Positions 1 to 13,439 of a DNA stretch of 64,000 bases are shown piece after piece. Positions within the stretch are counted from its first letter, which is position 1. Every line of letters begins with the position of its first letter. A program made the translations under genes and the position numbers. Location: assembly GCA_016617855.1 (NCBI GenBank), contig JAECUM010000845.1:38364-102363 (forward strand), in the 5' to 3' direction. The notes below the pieces were generated by a model. That model was not told where the DNA came from and searched no databases. It saw nothing but the letters and a program-made list of their open reading frames with translations. The stretch comes from Megalonaias nervosa. Lineage: Eukaryota; Mollusca; Bivalvia; Unionida; Unionidae.

Positions 1-997
1 TAAAGATTTCACTGAGTCAGATTGCAAGTTATCGTTTAAATTATCCCTTGTGAGATAGTACTACATAGATTGAATGATTATCAGGGCTAAATTTTCAACA
101 TAGTCCCTGAACATATATTTATGGAAAGATTGTTTATGTGATAAGTCCTAGTGACTCCAAAATGGCCAGCGAAAGAAATATCTTGGGCTAGACTAAGAAT
201 TTCTAGCCGATAAGACTTAGCAACAACGATTTGACATCTCACTTACCACTCATGTGGTCTCCGTTGTATTAAAAGGACCCCTTATCCCAAATAAAAATAT
301 ACAGTTACTTCTGTTGATTTAGATTTGCTAATGGTCATCTGAAACTAAAAAGGGGTCCCAGGACCTTCTTCCTGCTCGACAAAGTGTGATTATCGTCCAG
401 TTATCATGTTACTGATTTTAATTTGGATTACGAATACAAGATAACACACAAATGCACGCGATGTGCGCAAGGCACTTTCCTATACATGCATGTGAAGTGA
501 GATGGGTATTAATAGTGACCTAAAAGTGCCTGCGAAGGAGAACAATTCTGCATTTCTGCTCCTTTGCAAAAAGCATAGAGTAACATCATTGTGTTATAGC
601 GTACTCTTTCACTCATATATATGCCGATTTGTTTAAATTTAATGTTATCATCGTTTTATAACCTTAAGAACATCAATGGTCGTGACTGCTTTAAATGGGG
701 CAATTGAGGGAGCTGCTCAATATGCAGCGGAAGATACCACTTTTATCAGGATCATTAATTCTTCCTCTGTTGGTGCATTTATTTTTGTTTCTTGGTCTTT
801 TTTTATAAAGTGAATTATCGTTTGAAGCTCGGAAAGCTTGTGAAAGATAGGTCCGGCATTTGTTTCCGTTTAATTACTTTGTGGGGAATTATTATCAGGC
901 TTACTGATTATAAATAACGCAGTAAAGTAGCAGTTAGTTTAACTAAAAGAAGCGGACAAGGCACAGAACAACTAAATTCTAACCATTGAAGGAAGAA
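1..997. other. AT-rich non-coding sequence, nothing recognised
   Basis: No open frame of useful length, RNA gene or repeat structure was recognised on either strand. Confidence 0.5.
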
Positions 998-1231
998 TTA
1001 GAAATGACAGAAATCCCAACATTCATTGTCTTCGCTGTATTCCTCCAGTAAGGAGGACAGATGTTTCTGCAATATGTGTTGTTGCAACCACATGTCCTCG
1101 TGTAAATCATTCATCATTTCTAAACTACGCCCTTGTGCAGTTTTTATTTGGCGATATTGTTGCATCCAACACACTCCAAAAACATAGATCTCGTCATAGA
1201 AGATTTCATAATTGTCATCCATAATACGCAT
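998..1231 (-). other. Unrecognised 77-codon open frame
   Basis: Minus-strand open frame of 77 codons, acidic and rich in Gln, Met and Trp near its middle. It begins close to the truncated end of DIRS copy 1 but does not match copies 2 or 3, so it is not part of that element. No domain is recognised. It could be a fragment of another transposon or a chance frame. Confidence 0.15.
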
Positions 1232-1248
1232 ACGTGTAGAGTAAGGTA

Positions 1249-2385
1249 TTAGATATTAATGTGTACATAGATATATTTATTGATCTCAACTGTCAGAACA
1301 ATGAGGCACAATTTTACAAGTGTTATATTTTGACATGCCAAAGTTTGATCCCGAATGCCATGGAAATAGCGTGTGCCTAGGACCGCACCGTATCCGACAA
1401 AAGCAAAAGCAACAGTGTACAAGTTCAACGATATGGAAGTCATCCAAATATCAGGTAAGAACAACGATCTACCGTTAAAACTGGTTTAAAAGTTTTGCCA
1501 TGCCCTTAAATCGTCTTTTACCTCTTTTGTTAGTCTAATGTGGTGATGCGGTTTTGAGATGCCAATTGTCATGTTCATGCGTTGCCTAAGAAAATCTCGT
1601 CCTGGCAAAACTACTGCGCAAGCAAAGTTAAGAGTACGTATGAAAGATTCCAACTCCTTGAGAGTGATTTTATATCGAGCCAGATATAAATGAATGAGGG
1701 TATTACATTTTTCTAGTTTGTCCGTGTGTAGCTGAACCACCATTCTCCCGGAATTAAATTCGTATCCGAGGTAGGTCATGGTTGTGGATGGGGAAAAACG
1801 GTTTATCCGCAGCCATAGGAACGCCGATGTCGGCACATTCATTGAGGAAAAGTTCAAGCTTATGCCAGTATTGGACACGAATTGCATTCAGTATGAAGTA
1901 ATCCTCAAATATATGTGTCATGTTTGTTATAGATAACTTTGTGTTTGCTATGCACTGAAGAGAATTGCTGAAGTCCTCATATAACCGGCAACTGGAATTA
2001 CATCCCATTAGTAAGCATTTGTCAAAATAGTGCCTGTTCTGCAACAAAAATCCAAAACAATGATATTGCATTGGACAAATAGGTAGAAGGCGGAAAATAT
2101 TTGATATGTCTGTTTTGGCTACAAAACACTCACTACCCAGCTGCTTTATACATGTGATGGAATTATCAATGTCTTTGTAATAAACTGCTGATTGTTGAGT
2201 TGGAATTCAATCTTTAAACGAATCGCTTGGTGGGAAGGGCAGGTAATGAATTAGTCTGAAAGACCCAGAAATTTTCTTTTCGGCTAGACCCAAGGGCGAA
2301 ATGTGTAAATTGGGAAATGGTTTTGTACGAAAAGGCCCTGCAAAGAGACACGCTGCCAATAATTTCTGTATCTTTTCTTAGTAAT
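1249..2385 (-). pseudogene. Reverse transcriptase/RNase H remnant of DIRS copy 1
   Basis: Overlapping minus-strand frames (2071-1754, 1887-1486, 1464-1249) match the reverse transcriptase and RNase H of copies 2 and 3. The N-terminal part extends to about 2385 in broken frames. The position holding the catalytic LDD of copy 3 reads FED here. The RNase H segment that starts LYTDAS in copy 3 reads LYTVAF, so the first catalytic aspartate is lost. Frameshifts near 1760-1890 and 1490 separate the pieces. It should be catalytically dead. Confidence 0.8.
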
Positions 2386-2399
2386 TTCGGTATTTGTTT

Positions 2400-2880
2400 T
2401 AAGCCGATTTCAGATTCTTACTTACGTATGGTTGCAATATCCCCTTAAACCCCACATCGAAACCCTTTTGAAATATCTAAAACAAACATTCCTTTGTGTT
2501 AGGATCAAAATCGTGGAGTCACTATTGCAAGCGGTCAATTTTGTCAGGGGTAGGCAAATGGTCAGCACTATTTACGGACTGGTTTCTTCTTGTTTGGGTT
2601 AGTGTTTCGAGGTTTTTCAGATCGTTGGAAACGGAAACGCTGGTTGTTATGTCGCTGTGGTTGCTGGCTGTATTGTGAAAGGACCTTAAGGTACTGAAAA
2701 ATTGGTTTGAGGCAGCAAATTAATGAGTGTCTCCCCCCCCCCATCACCACCATTGAAACACTTATGCTGAAAATTGCAGGAAAATCCCAATGACAAGTGA
2801 CCGCTTTTGTGGTAAATAAAACAAACTCCCTTCGAATACTTCATGTTTGTATTTTGTGAGGGATTGTTTTGTGTGTAGTT
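2400..2880 (-). other. Gag C-terminal tail / gag-pol junction, copy 1
   Basis: The minus strand encodes a Gln/Asn/Arg-rich stretch (frame 2753-2568) like the segment downstream of gag in copies 2 and 3. It contains a run of C on the plus strand at about 2731-2742. That run falls where copy 3 can encode a Cys-rich CFNC...H...C motif resembling a zinc knuckle. The motif is lost in this copy. Confidence 0.5.
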
Positions 2881-2881
2881 G

Positions 2882-3773
2882 TTATGACTCTAGCACAGCC
2901 TGCATTATTAGTTCTCTCTGTGTGGTAGCCCAGTTAGATTCCCTCTTTGCAACCAATTGTCGAAAGTTTTCATCATAGTACCTCCAATCAGCCGGTCTCT
3001 CCACAAGTTTAAGAACAGTTTCCATATGATGAGGAGGATATGTACTAACCAGGGGATATTTTTCACATAGGACAATAGTTAGTCTAGTCGAAACGATAGT
3101 CGACTGTCCTGTGGGGACTTGGACTTCCCTAATTTCTGGGACAATGCTGAGTTCAGGACCAGTACTGTGCGTGTCTGACATTGAAACCTGCATCCTGCGA
3201 GTTATGCAGGAGGGTAGAAAAATCAATGTATGAGCCTGTCCATATGTTTGCCTTAACTTTATCAGGGATTAAAGTGGATGGGGAGACTGAGGAGCTTACA
3301 AATTGTGATTGAGAAAGGCCCCTGGAGGCAGAAAGTATTTGGACTATGTTACCAGTATTCACAACTGTACCTGTAAGTTAATCCGTGGTTCCGTCAAGTG
3401 GCATGGGAAACCCTGGATGCTGCTGGTGTTTTGTCTATTGTTATGAAGGGTACAAGTTGAGAACCAGGTTGCGGACCATTTCTCGTGTACGGCCTCAGCA
3501 AAGCTACTGTCTCATCAAATTTGTTCTTAATCTCCTGTGCCATTTGGGTAGCAAGCCTGTCGGAGACCTCTTGGTTTATAACATTAAGTAGACGTGGATC
3601 CATCCAAGCCCCTTCTGTGGATTTTCCTGGTGGGTATTTACGGCCGTTGGTGTTGACAATGGTGCCATCTTTCACTGCCTCTTCACCGCCTCCTGGACTT
3701 TGGACCTTAATGTTCTGGCTCTCTTCACTGCTATTTGCTACGCAGCCGCGGCTTTCCTATTAAGGGGGATAAT
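2882..3773 (-). pseudogene. Gag-like protein remnant, DIRS copy 1
   Basis: Minus-strand frames 3675-3394, 3362-3153 and 3226-2882 match successive parts of the intact 324-codon gag of copy 3: a basic N-terminal region, a segment with the pattern NVITQEVSDRL, the MFRA/TGT region, and a C-terminal region ending in short, Asn/Thr-rich sequence. At least two frameshifts split the gene, and the initiator ATG present in copies 2 and 3 is absent. In this element order such ORF1 proteins are thought to be structural, nucleic-acid-binding proteins. Confidence 0.75.
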
Positions 3774-4029
3774 GTAAGGAATGCCAGCAAAAGTTAATAA
3801 TTACATCAATGCCAGCGTATTACTTCGTACCAATAGTTGCAAATACATAACCCTTACTTGTAATATTATGAACATCACTGTTCACTGTAGTGAGACGAGT
3901 AACAAAAGCTCGGGAAACGTAAGAAAGGAAAATAAAAGAGGAATGAGATGTGACCATTATGAAAATTATAAGTCAATGTTTTGAGGTGCAGAACCCAACA
4001 TGAAACCAGTATCAATAGAACGATTACAG

Positions 4030-4335
4030 GCCAGTGGACCTAAACAAGCTGGTCAACGCATAGCTCAGTGATACGGAGCGAAGTGGTGGAAGCAGATAGC
4101 ATCAATGACTAATTCTGTGTCGCGTAGTGAGGTGCGGAACGCAAGTACTGGTAATCATAAAATGGAGTGCTACCGAAGCAACTGGTTAACATACAACCCA
4201 GTGGTACGGGACCAGCTGGAAAACTCAAGGCAATCATAAAATCCGATGGTACGAAACCATCTGGCTAACACACTATCCAGTGGCACGGAACCAGCTGGAA
4301 AACACAAGCTAGTGGTAAGGAAACAATTGAAAGAA
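4030..4335 (-). repeat. Hairpin-forming short repeats in DIRS leader, copy 1
   Basis: About five degenerate units of roughly 30 bp. Each has an inverted pair (CCAGTGGT ... ACCAGCTGG or variants) around a short ACGGA-like loop. The same array is longer and cleaner in copies 2 and 3. Confidence 0.7.
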
Positions 4336-4980
4336 AACAATTATATTTAAGTCGTCTGAAACTCCTGTTGGAAAGTATTTTAACAGTGTGGCAAGGGAAG
4401 GAGACGGGCGAAGCACTCCTGGGCACATATGTTGAAGAAATGAATTTATGTAAGACACGATGGGAAATATATCTACACATAGCTTTATGGTTCATATCTT
4501 ATTGGCCGGCGACATGTTTACAAGCCGCTATCATAGCATCTATAAGCGATTTATACAGGTGGTATTGGCCTTTGTTGGACAAATGAATGCCGTCCCGACG
4601 AAAATGTTGAATGCCAGTTGTAGCTTCTTCAGAAAAAGAGAATTTATTATTATGGTTCCAGAATGCAAGATAGGTGTGACCCTCCGCATCAAGTTATACA
4701 TTGGAATTTCCTTCTTGTGCATTACTTCTGTACGATGTAATGCAAGAGCGGTCTAAACTATTAGCCCTAGCCCCTTCCCTGCTGTAAAACGAGGCAATAA
4801 AGCACAAATGACTATTTTTTAATCTGGTATTTACGTTGCAAGATAGATGCTAAGCCAAAGAGGCGACTGTACGCGACTTCCTCTGGCGAAGTCGATTAAA
4901 ATCGTTTTCACCAACCACAAGGACAACTGTCGCAGGCTTAATTTTGCGTTCAACGGAGAGATAGTGCCTGATACTTTTTT

Positions 4981-5440
4981 TCGACAGTCTAGCCCCCAAC
5001 CCCATGCATATAAAATCTAGAATAGCGAGAAATATTAAAATCGGGGCGCAATGTATCGTCTGTTTCTGATTTCAATTCAAGCTGCAATCTTTTACAAATG
5101 GCCTGGGTCAGAACAAGTGGTACATAAAGCATAGCAAAAGAACGGATAGCAGAATTTGTGGAATGGAAAAAAGGTAATATAAGTAAATACTTCACTTTCT
5201 ACAGAAAAAGACAACACGTCTGCACCCTGGAAGGATAGTGGTTCAACTGAGTTAAGTCCTTAGCAGAGAGAATCCCTCCGTGCGAAGCCGGCGAGAAAGC
5301 ATTGCGATGGTCTGGACAGAATACGTGACTCAAAACTGAAAATATATTCGCCCTTGCCGGAGGGTTACACGAAAAATCTGGCGGGAACTGATAAACCCAA
5401 TCACACCTCCCATAAATATCCTTACTCGAGAGTAAATAGT

Positions 5441-5445
<5 letters not shown>
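4981..5445 (-). repeat. 5' terminal region of DIRS copy 1
   Basis: Homologous to 24791-25335 of copy 2, from the shared CCCCCAACCCCATGCATAT to the outer end. Near the terminus lie inverted arms TTACTC and GAGTAA (5422-5435), which correspond to a perfect 16-bp palindrome in copy 2. Probably the promoter-bearing terminal repeat; the exact end is uncertain because it runs into a TA microsatellite. Confidence 0.6.

Positions 5446-5535
<90 letters not shown>
5441..5535. repeat. (TA)n(GA)n microsatellite
   Basis: About 13 TA units followed directly by about 34 GA units. The long Ser/Leu ORF on the other strand here is a by-product of the repeat. Confidence 0.95.
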
Positions 5536-5537
<2 letters not shown>

Positions 5538-8288
5538 AATAACAAAAGGGTCAATGCATTTATAGTGGACAATATGAAATCATTTTCTCCAATAAGTATT
5601 CCATTCCCAAAGATTGTGCATCATTAATCCGAAAAATAATCGTTCATATTTTCCCATACAAATGCCTTAACCTATAAATAAGTTTCCTTGTTACCGAGGA
5701 CTATGGCTAATGAATTGACAATTCATGATTGAAACAAACATCTAATTGTCTCCGTGTTAGAAAGCAACCAAAGAATATTTAAAGTTAGTAAAGCAACCGT
5801 TATACAACGGCTGAATAATATTGTAAATCTAATATATTGTACTATATACACCTATTTTCTTTGCCAATCACAAAGTTAAAGTGCACAAAATACACTGCTT
5901 CTAATATAGTACTCATTTAAGAATGGTGTTTTAATATGTGGTGATTTTATCTTCCATATTACTATTACCGTATGCAAGATTATAGTTGTCATTTAGTTGT
6001 TGCTTAATAAACAGAATCATGTTACTTCGCTGCCATGGAAAACTTAATCGTCTAATTTGACTTTTTTATCATTTGACTTGCTGCTATTTTTTATTTCGAC
6101 ATATGGTGATTTATTTCGTAAGCATCTCTTCTTTGTTCCAATCATATTTTTTTCAAATTTAATAAGTTGATTGATAGGCTGGAGCATTTACACTGATTCC
6201 TCGTGATTCGTTTAATCGATTTATTTTCATTTTCAATGCCTTCTATATCGACCATTCAAGAAGATAGAACTGTGAATATATATCCGGTTTTGCTCCACAA
6301 ATGTCATATTAAAAAGGCATAAAATTAATGAAAAAATGTTATTTTTTCCATAGGATGGTTATATAAAATAGTACTTTGGTTTTTTCTCTATACAATGACA
6401 ACAGTTAATTTTCAAGCATTGGTAACTAAGGTATATTTCTGTTTCGTTTTCTATGAAAATGACTGATTTATTATCTGTAACGTAAATAATGAAAAGGTAA
6501 TTGACTGCGTATAGTCAGAACATAACCATTGTTTGTGTAGTGTAAATTGTGCGTCATTCGTTGGAAAATATACTGCTACTCAGTAGTAATAAATTCTCTG
6601 AAAATTACTTATTGTATTGTCAAGCTATCTCATACTCATAGGTTTTGTGTCATCTCGTTGCATGATAATAAGGCATCCATTAGGGGACACGAACAACACG
6701 TGCCACTATCCAGTCTGCATGAACCAAATAGATACCTCATTGAGGTATCAGGTGGACAGTGAAAAAATATCCAACATGTCTTGCACTTGGGTCCTTTACT
6801 GTTATGTCTGGTTCTTTTACTATTATTTTTAAACAAGACAGACCACGTTTTCAAAAATTTCAAACATAACATTCTTTCCATTAAGTATTATCAATGGGCA
6901 ATCAACTACTGTTGATTTTAATAATCTATGTGTCCAGCCTCTTCAATGGCCACGAAAGGGAGAGTTATTAATTGTGAAATATGTGCTAAGACTGCAATAT
7001 TAATTTTGTAAGACACACAGTAGAACAAACCTAACCCATTAGTTGTAATTGTAGTTCACTTTCATCATTTCAGACGGGGTCTAATCCATTAAACGTGAAC
7101 AGTAATATTTTCACAGTGACGTTCCCACTGGGTGACAAATCGTGTGGCCACTGTTTGTTCCTAAGCCAGTGTTATGTTATTGTTGGTAAGATTTATAACT
7201 TATAAAACTCAAGAGCTATCTCATTATTCTGTATCTATCGATAGACATAATCTTCCTTAGAGCCTTCGAAGTACTATGATGCACACGCACACACAGACAC
7301 ACTTACACACACTACCACACATATACAGACACGAGCGAGAGAGAAGTGATGTATCAAAATGTATCAGGAAATTTCCATTATTGTTTTTTGTCATTGGCAA
7401 TTCACAGATTTTTAGGTTCAAGTGCTCACTTATACTACTGTGAAAATTCCCCCAAATTATCCTCTGAATTTGATAAAAGAAATCTACAATACTGATGTGA
7501 GAGGCATGGGCCAATGCTGTCATCTATTATTTTCCCAACCTAAAAAACGGGTCATGTTTTCTAAATGTATTAACACTCTTAGATGAAAGAAGGATCTGTG
7601 AATAAAGTACGGTAAAGCCGTATATTGAACTATACGCAGAGAATGACAATAGTATGCAATGTCTTCTTCTGGATTTGAAAAAGTCTCCTTGCTTAAGAGG
7701 AGGAGTTAATGTTTGTTTTTCAGTTATATAGGTGATGTAATGCTAATGCAGACATCATTGTGCTCAACTGTTCTTCCTCAGTCAGTGTAACTATTTAAGG
7801 TGGTTACATGTTCCTTTCTTATTTTGTGGTCAAATGCAGTCGTTAATCTTGTAACATTCAGATAATATTATCATAACTTACATAAATGCCTTCTCAATTC
7901 ATGTGCAAATCATAAATATTTTAAACGATCAACGGTTGTAAATAACTCAGTAAACCATAATACGTTACTTTAGTAAAACGCTGAATATTGGGAATATAGA
8001 TGGAAGAATTTTCCTACAATAATGCAGCAAACGTGCTGCTCTATTTCTAAGGCGGAACGATATATGTGCATGCAACATTTTTTTAAATACTAATTTGGGT
8101 ATCTTTTATTAACAGGACACCTTTAATATTATAAATTGAAATCAACAGCTGTGTTAATGATAAAACTCTTCTGATTAAAGTAGGAGAAATACCTAGCATA
8201 GATATCACACTAGGGATACCTTAAGTCACAAGCCTAAAGATATAAAAAAAAACAACAACATACCAAAGAATAGCAACACGATAACGAG
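5536..8288. other. AT-rich non-coding sequence
   Basis: No gene, RNA or transposon was recognised. A short CA-rich stretch lies at about 7280-7330. Open frames here are short and unrelated to any family I know. Confidence 0.5.
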
Positions 8289-8345
8289 ATAGAGAGAGAG
8301 AGAGAGAAAGAGAGAGGGGGGGAGGGAGGATGGATGGATGGATGG
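8289..8345. repeat. GA-rich and (GGAT)n simple repeat
   Basis: A run of AG dinucleotides passes through a G-rich stretch into four GGAT units. Confidence 0.9.
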
Positions 8346-8596
8346 TAATGGTTGCTGCATCATTTTTCTATTTCTGGGTATGTTTATAATGGTGGGATAC
8401 TTTACAGCAATATGTGTATATTAATATTTTGTAAATATGTAGTCGACAGCAAAATAATGGCGGCTATAAACGGTGCACTTGTTCTTAACTGAGGATAGTA
8501 GGAGAGAGCGTAAGATCAGTTGTAACAGTTCTAACAGAGAGAATAATACATTATCTCGTCCTTAATGCGTACGACTTATCTGATTTTTCCAACTTT
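8346..8596. other. Non-coding spacer
   Basis: Nothing recognised between two simple repeats. Confidence 0.5.
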
Positions 8597-8597
8597 G

Positions 8598-8611
8598 TCT
8601 ATCTATCTATC

Positions 8612-8655
<44 letters not shown>
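8598..8655. repeat. (CTAT)n microsatellite
   Basis: About 14 tetranucleotide units with one interruption. Confidence 0.95.
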
Positions 8656-8657
<2 letters not shown>

Positions 8658-9244
8658 GTTCTTTCTTTGTATCTGTACGCAAGTGTGAAATAATGTGCTA
8701 GATCAGAATTTAAACATGAACACTGTAAACCTAACTCTGTCCATACCAACTGCCTTTCGAAATGATAGGTGCAGCATAGATCTGAACAATACACGTAAGA
8801 AGATGATTTTCTTCAGTCTTATTAGCTGTTTCAGTCATACAATTTGCACCGATTTGTTTGGTAATTTAGAAGAATTCACATGAGACTGAAATGATTTTTA
8901 CATTCCTTGCGCAATAATATGCACCTTTTTGTACCGAATTGAACAGTGAATTGTAGACTAAACGAGCGTTATCAATAAAGTACACTTTGTGAAGATGAAG
9001 TCCTATGTTCTCGTGGGCATTACCAGTTTTCAGCAGTTTCGTCAAAGTGGCAAAAGTATTTATTAACTTAGTATTTCTGAATATGGGGTAATAACCTCAT
9101 AATTCTGGTAATATTGAAACCTAAACTGTGGATAAGTGGGTGCGCAGTGCTCCGCCTGCCAGTTCACATTCTCCTAATCAATACTGCATTTCCTCTCTAT
9201 CCATCTTTATTTCGCTTCCTTCTATTTCTTGCTATCTGTAGCTT
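8656..9244. other. Non-coding sequence
   Basis: Contains one 62-codon plus-strand frame (8695-8883) with no recognisable domain; treated as chance. Confidence 0.45.
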
Positions 9245-9340
9245 ACCCTCCTCTTCCTCTCTCTTTCTCTCTCTCTCTCTCTCTGTGCCTCCCTCCGTCC
9301 CTCCGTCCCTCCCCCCCCCTCTCTCTCTCTCTCTCTCTCT
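9245..9340. repeat. CT-rich simple repeat
   Basis: Two (CT)n runs separated by CCCTCCGT units and a C run. The Ser/Leu/Pro-rich frames across it are low-complexity artefacts. Confidence 0.9.
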
Positions 9341-12173
9341 GCATCAATATTTCTATATCAACCCTCTCTTCATTTGTTTCTGCCTATCCGTTTCCTCTTT
9401 GTAAATTTACATTTCCATCATTTCTTTCTGAACCTATAGTTAGGTTAATTACAACTACATATGGTTTTGGAATAGTAATTACTTTAATTCCTATCAAAAC
9501 CTGGCAAAGACTCGCCAATCCACCCCGAAGCAACTTCCGTTCAAACCAACTACTGATCAAACTATTCCTTATTAAATGTTTTGTTATAAATACTTTCGCT
9601 TCAGGAAGAAAATAAGATCTGACAATCTCAAGCAACACATAGATTTCAATAGCATCTAATCCTCCGTGATAGGACTTGAAACAAAGTTTGCTATCTTAGA
9701 TGACATTTTAAATAATTCCTGGTGTATTCAAATGTGTGAAATTACAGTCTTTACCAGGGATAATGATTATTCCAAAATAATGTAAATTTAATTTTCAAGG
9801 CACTGTTTAATATCTATAGAAAGTTTTTTAAAAATCATATCAGAGACGAGTACTCTCCCATTTCTGTTACGAATCTAGATTCATACACTATGTAATACAA
9901 AGTAAGCCAGACCATAAAGGTTTACAACAGTGAACACGTATTTAATTTTTCGAAGTTATACAGTGTAAATATCCGAAATAAAAACAGTAACATTTATTAG
10001 ATCCCACTAAATCCAAATTGTTATATCACAAGGTCAAAAGTATGCAATGTTCCGAAATAATTACAATACAATAATCTTGAATATCATCGTATTTCAATAT
10101 TCTTGAATGCCGTGATGTACCTATATGCTTTATTCTCCAGATATACCAAAACTATGCAATTCGTAATGTTTTTGAATCATTTCCTAATAATCACAAAGTA
10201 ACGAGCTAACCCAGAACACAATCAGCACTTTGCAATTCCAACAAACATATAAATAAATACTTCCTCTCAAATTATATATGGATACAACTGTAAATGATTC
10301 CACAGACTGATCAAAGAACAGCAATGAATAATTTGTTTACCAGACCCCTATTTATTCACATTTCGCTTGAGAACGTACGTAAAAAATGTAATGGAAAAAT
10401 AATCAATCCAAATGAAAAATCCCACTAACTCGTAAACAACCTTACTCTTGCAATCAAGCTCTAATAAATGTTTTCTTCACATCTTATTAGCCTACCCATA
10501 GTCACATATGCAAACGTCAACTCCGCAACTGTCAATCAGAGACAAATGTCAGCCACACAATATGTATTAAGATATACCTGAATCTTTCTTTTTTCAAGTG
10601 GAAAAATACAGATAAATTTGAATATGAAAAAGACGGTAGAAAAATAAGATTATTGTACCGATATATTGTCTTGACATATTTAGCTGAACATGCAACAATG
10701 GTTCCTAAATGCCAATCTACAAGAACCATTGTTGTTTAGTAAAGGTGTATAACAAGGCCGACGGCATTGAGGGGAATTATGGATCATTTACAGTTCAACT
10801 ATTGGTCTATATTACATATCCTGTTTTCAATATTTAAGTAGGTAGTAGTTCATTACATTACATTTCAGAGGGTTTCCCATAAAGACAATCCAGTACACTG
10901 AGTATTTAGATTCTAACCATTAAATAATGTTTATTTATAAGTTTATAATAGAAGTTACAGCACGGTCTGCGTTCTACGTATTTTCTACAGTGTAGATCTT
11001 ACATTTTTCCAACAATTTGTGGAGTATTAATAGTTTATATTACACATTAAAAGCAGAATGTGTTTTAAAGTGTTGACATTGATAAGTCGATCTACCATTA
11101 CTGTTGCTATATCAAAATATGATTCGACAATGGCCTATGACTACGCATACCAATAACCATATCTAAATTATGGTTACAAAAGTAGAGTTCTTCTACATTT
11201 TGAACGTTAATGATATATGTCCACATACTAATCATCATTCGAATAAATAAATAAATAAAGAAGGATATTAAAAATGAATTAAATAAGATATACAATTTAA
11301 TAGAAATCCCCTCTGCTTTCCTGTCTCATTCTCTCTTTCTCTCATATTTCATAAAGGACCATCTTGGTAGCAAGAAAGGTTAATTTGACCCGGATGGAAA
11401 CATTGAACTTGAACATACACCAAGTAACCTTAGAGGAACAAGGTATATAAGCATGCCTATATACTTCCTATTTACAGTGTTCAACTATTGCAATAATACA
11501 AAGTTCCAGTTGCAATAACCTGTCAAGATATGCTGTAAATTCCTTGTTTGACGGCAGAAATATGTTGTAATCTATTTATTGCAATGTTGTGCTTTTTATT
11601 TTAGATATGTAATAAGGTACAAAATGCATATCATTTTGCAATATTAAAACGTCTGAAGGTCCCCTCCCTCTTTCTTTGCGTTCCAATTTGATGGTTGATC
11701 AGTAAAAATCTCAGGTTAACTTACTTAATCCATATCACTCTCTGTCAATGTCTCTGTGTTTCTGTTTGGATCTCCGAGATTAAAATGTCCGACTAATCAA
11801 CCAACATATGCCAATACTAAAACAGTCAGACGTTCCACAACAGGAGGTAACTACACTATCAATCAGAAGTTGCATAGTGAGCCTAGAATACCATCTATCG
11901 TTTGACATACATGATCTATCCCACTCAATATGTTAGCTAGAGGACATTCAGCATACATCATACATAAAACTCACACTTAAGGAACGCTACTAGACACTAC
12001 AATTGACAATAGGCCTGATTTTATATTATACATTTAAAGTAGAACGTGTTTCATTGGGAATTCGTCCGAAATGAAAAGATCTAAACTGTCTGTTGAAGTA
12101 TTAGTACAAATATAGCCAATCTTTAGTCTTCACCCCTAACCAATTTAAACGACTGTATGTTCCCAAGTAATAC

Positions 12174-12175
<2 letters not shown>
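9341..12175. other. AT-rich non-coding sequence
   Basis: No coding or RNA gene recognised. Short stretches at about 11015-11060 and 12010-12050 resemble each other (TTATATTACACATTAAAAG against TTATATTATACATTTAAAG). They may be part of the old duplication seen from 12.4 kb onward. Confidence 0.45.

Positions 12176-12225
<50 letters not shown>
12176..12225. repeat. (ATT)n microsatellite
   Basis: About 16 trinucleotide units. Confidence 0.95.
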
Positions 12226-12226
<1 letters not shown>

Positions 12227-12389
12227 CCTGACACCATTCTCTTGCCATCTTTCCGTTAGAACCTCCATGAATGACTATACCGGGATATAATATCTTTTGC
12301 AAATCTTGTAGACGACTTTGATGTTTCGTTGTGTTTCAAACCTACACTCAGGTCAAGGCATGTGGATAATAATAATTACAAAAACTACA

Positions 12390-13170
12390 GAAAATGTACC
12401 GAAACATTCGAAAAAGGGCATGGCGATTTCCATGTTCAATTGCCTGAAAACAAATGAAAGAGCCTGTACATTATTCTTCACATGTGTATAGTATAATAGA
12501 ACTAGATTCATGTTTTGACGTGTTTTCAATGGAAAAAACACGCTTCCGTTTTGTTTTGGTTTGGATATTCTTAGTGTTGTAGTGACATCATTCTTGCGTT
12601 TAAATCCTCATAGGTAGTTCCACTACCTTGGAAAAAAAGGATATATAATGAAGCCTTGGATTTAGCATATTTCTACTCAGAATATGCAATTAATAATAAT
12701 GGAAGAGAAAAGGTGCCATATTTATAGCGACTGTGCCGCTTGCACTTAAAAATGCAATATTCCTGCTAGACTTGGTTAGAGTTCCAAATTACCCAGCATG
12801 TCATAATCAGTTGTAAACAGCCCGCCGAATATTAACAAAGTGGTAGGCAATGCAAACGTCTCAGCGCATACCCCTGTCATGAATGTGACAGAATCAGACC
12901 ATTTTCTTGAGTATCAAGCCTTACCTCAAACTTCCTCCATCTAAAATAACGTAGTCATCTCATACCATCATTATGTAAACCCACTGTATGATTATGATCT
13001 AGCTCATTCATTTCAAAGTCACCATTCCTATCACCATTACAAAAACAGGAACTGGACAATATACGTTTAAAGAAAGGCAATACATTTTAAATATTAAAAA
13101 TATTAGACTACAATTATAATAATTTTCATCTGACTTTTTTGAGATTTATTGTAATTTAAACTGGATGATT
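12390..13170 (+). repeat. Diverged duplication, unit A part 1
   Basis: Aligns by eye, in the same orientation, with about 18215-18985. Shared blocks include AATTGCCTGAAAACAAA, the TCAAACTTC/CTTC...CTAAAATAACG block, and AAAGTCAC followed by ATTACTACC/ATTACAA-like sequence. Non-coding; the many substitutions and indels suggest an old duplication. Confidence 0.65.
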
Positions 13171-13439
13171 AAATCAGTATAGGGAATCATATATAATTTT
13201 ATTACATACACATATCACGTACATGTCTTCCGCTTCATATTTAGAATTTTATCATTATCTCAAAACATCGATATTACAAATGAATAATATTTCGTCTCTG
13301 TTTCATTTATTACAGAGTTCGGACAGTAATTGGCATTATGGGGGAATTAAGTGCTTATTCTTTAATTTATTTCTGTTTATATGCTACACTAACATGCTAA
13401 TATAACTCTATAATGCGCAAGATGCGCTGTTTGAAAACC

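Larger units (their letters stand above)
1250..5445 (-). mobile_element. DIRS-order retrotransposon copy 1 (truncated, decayed)
   Basis: Read on the minus strand, the order is 5' terminal region (5445-4981), leader with short hairpin repeats, gag remnant, Gln/Asn-rich gag tail, reverse transcriptase and the start of RNase H. The same order and sequence recur in copies 2 and 3. Similarity stops near 1250 inside RNase H, so the tyrosine recombinase and 3' end are missing. This is the most diverged of the three copies. It alone retains about 400 bp (about 4570-4980) that is missing from copy 2. The 5' terminus abuts a (TA)n(GA)n microsatellite. Confidence 0.8.
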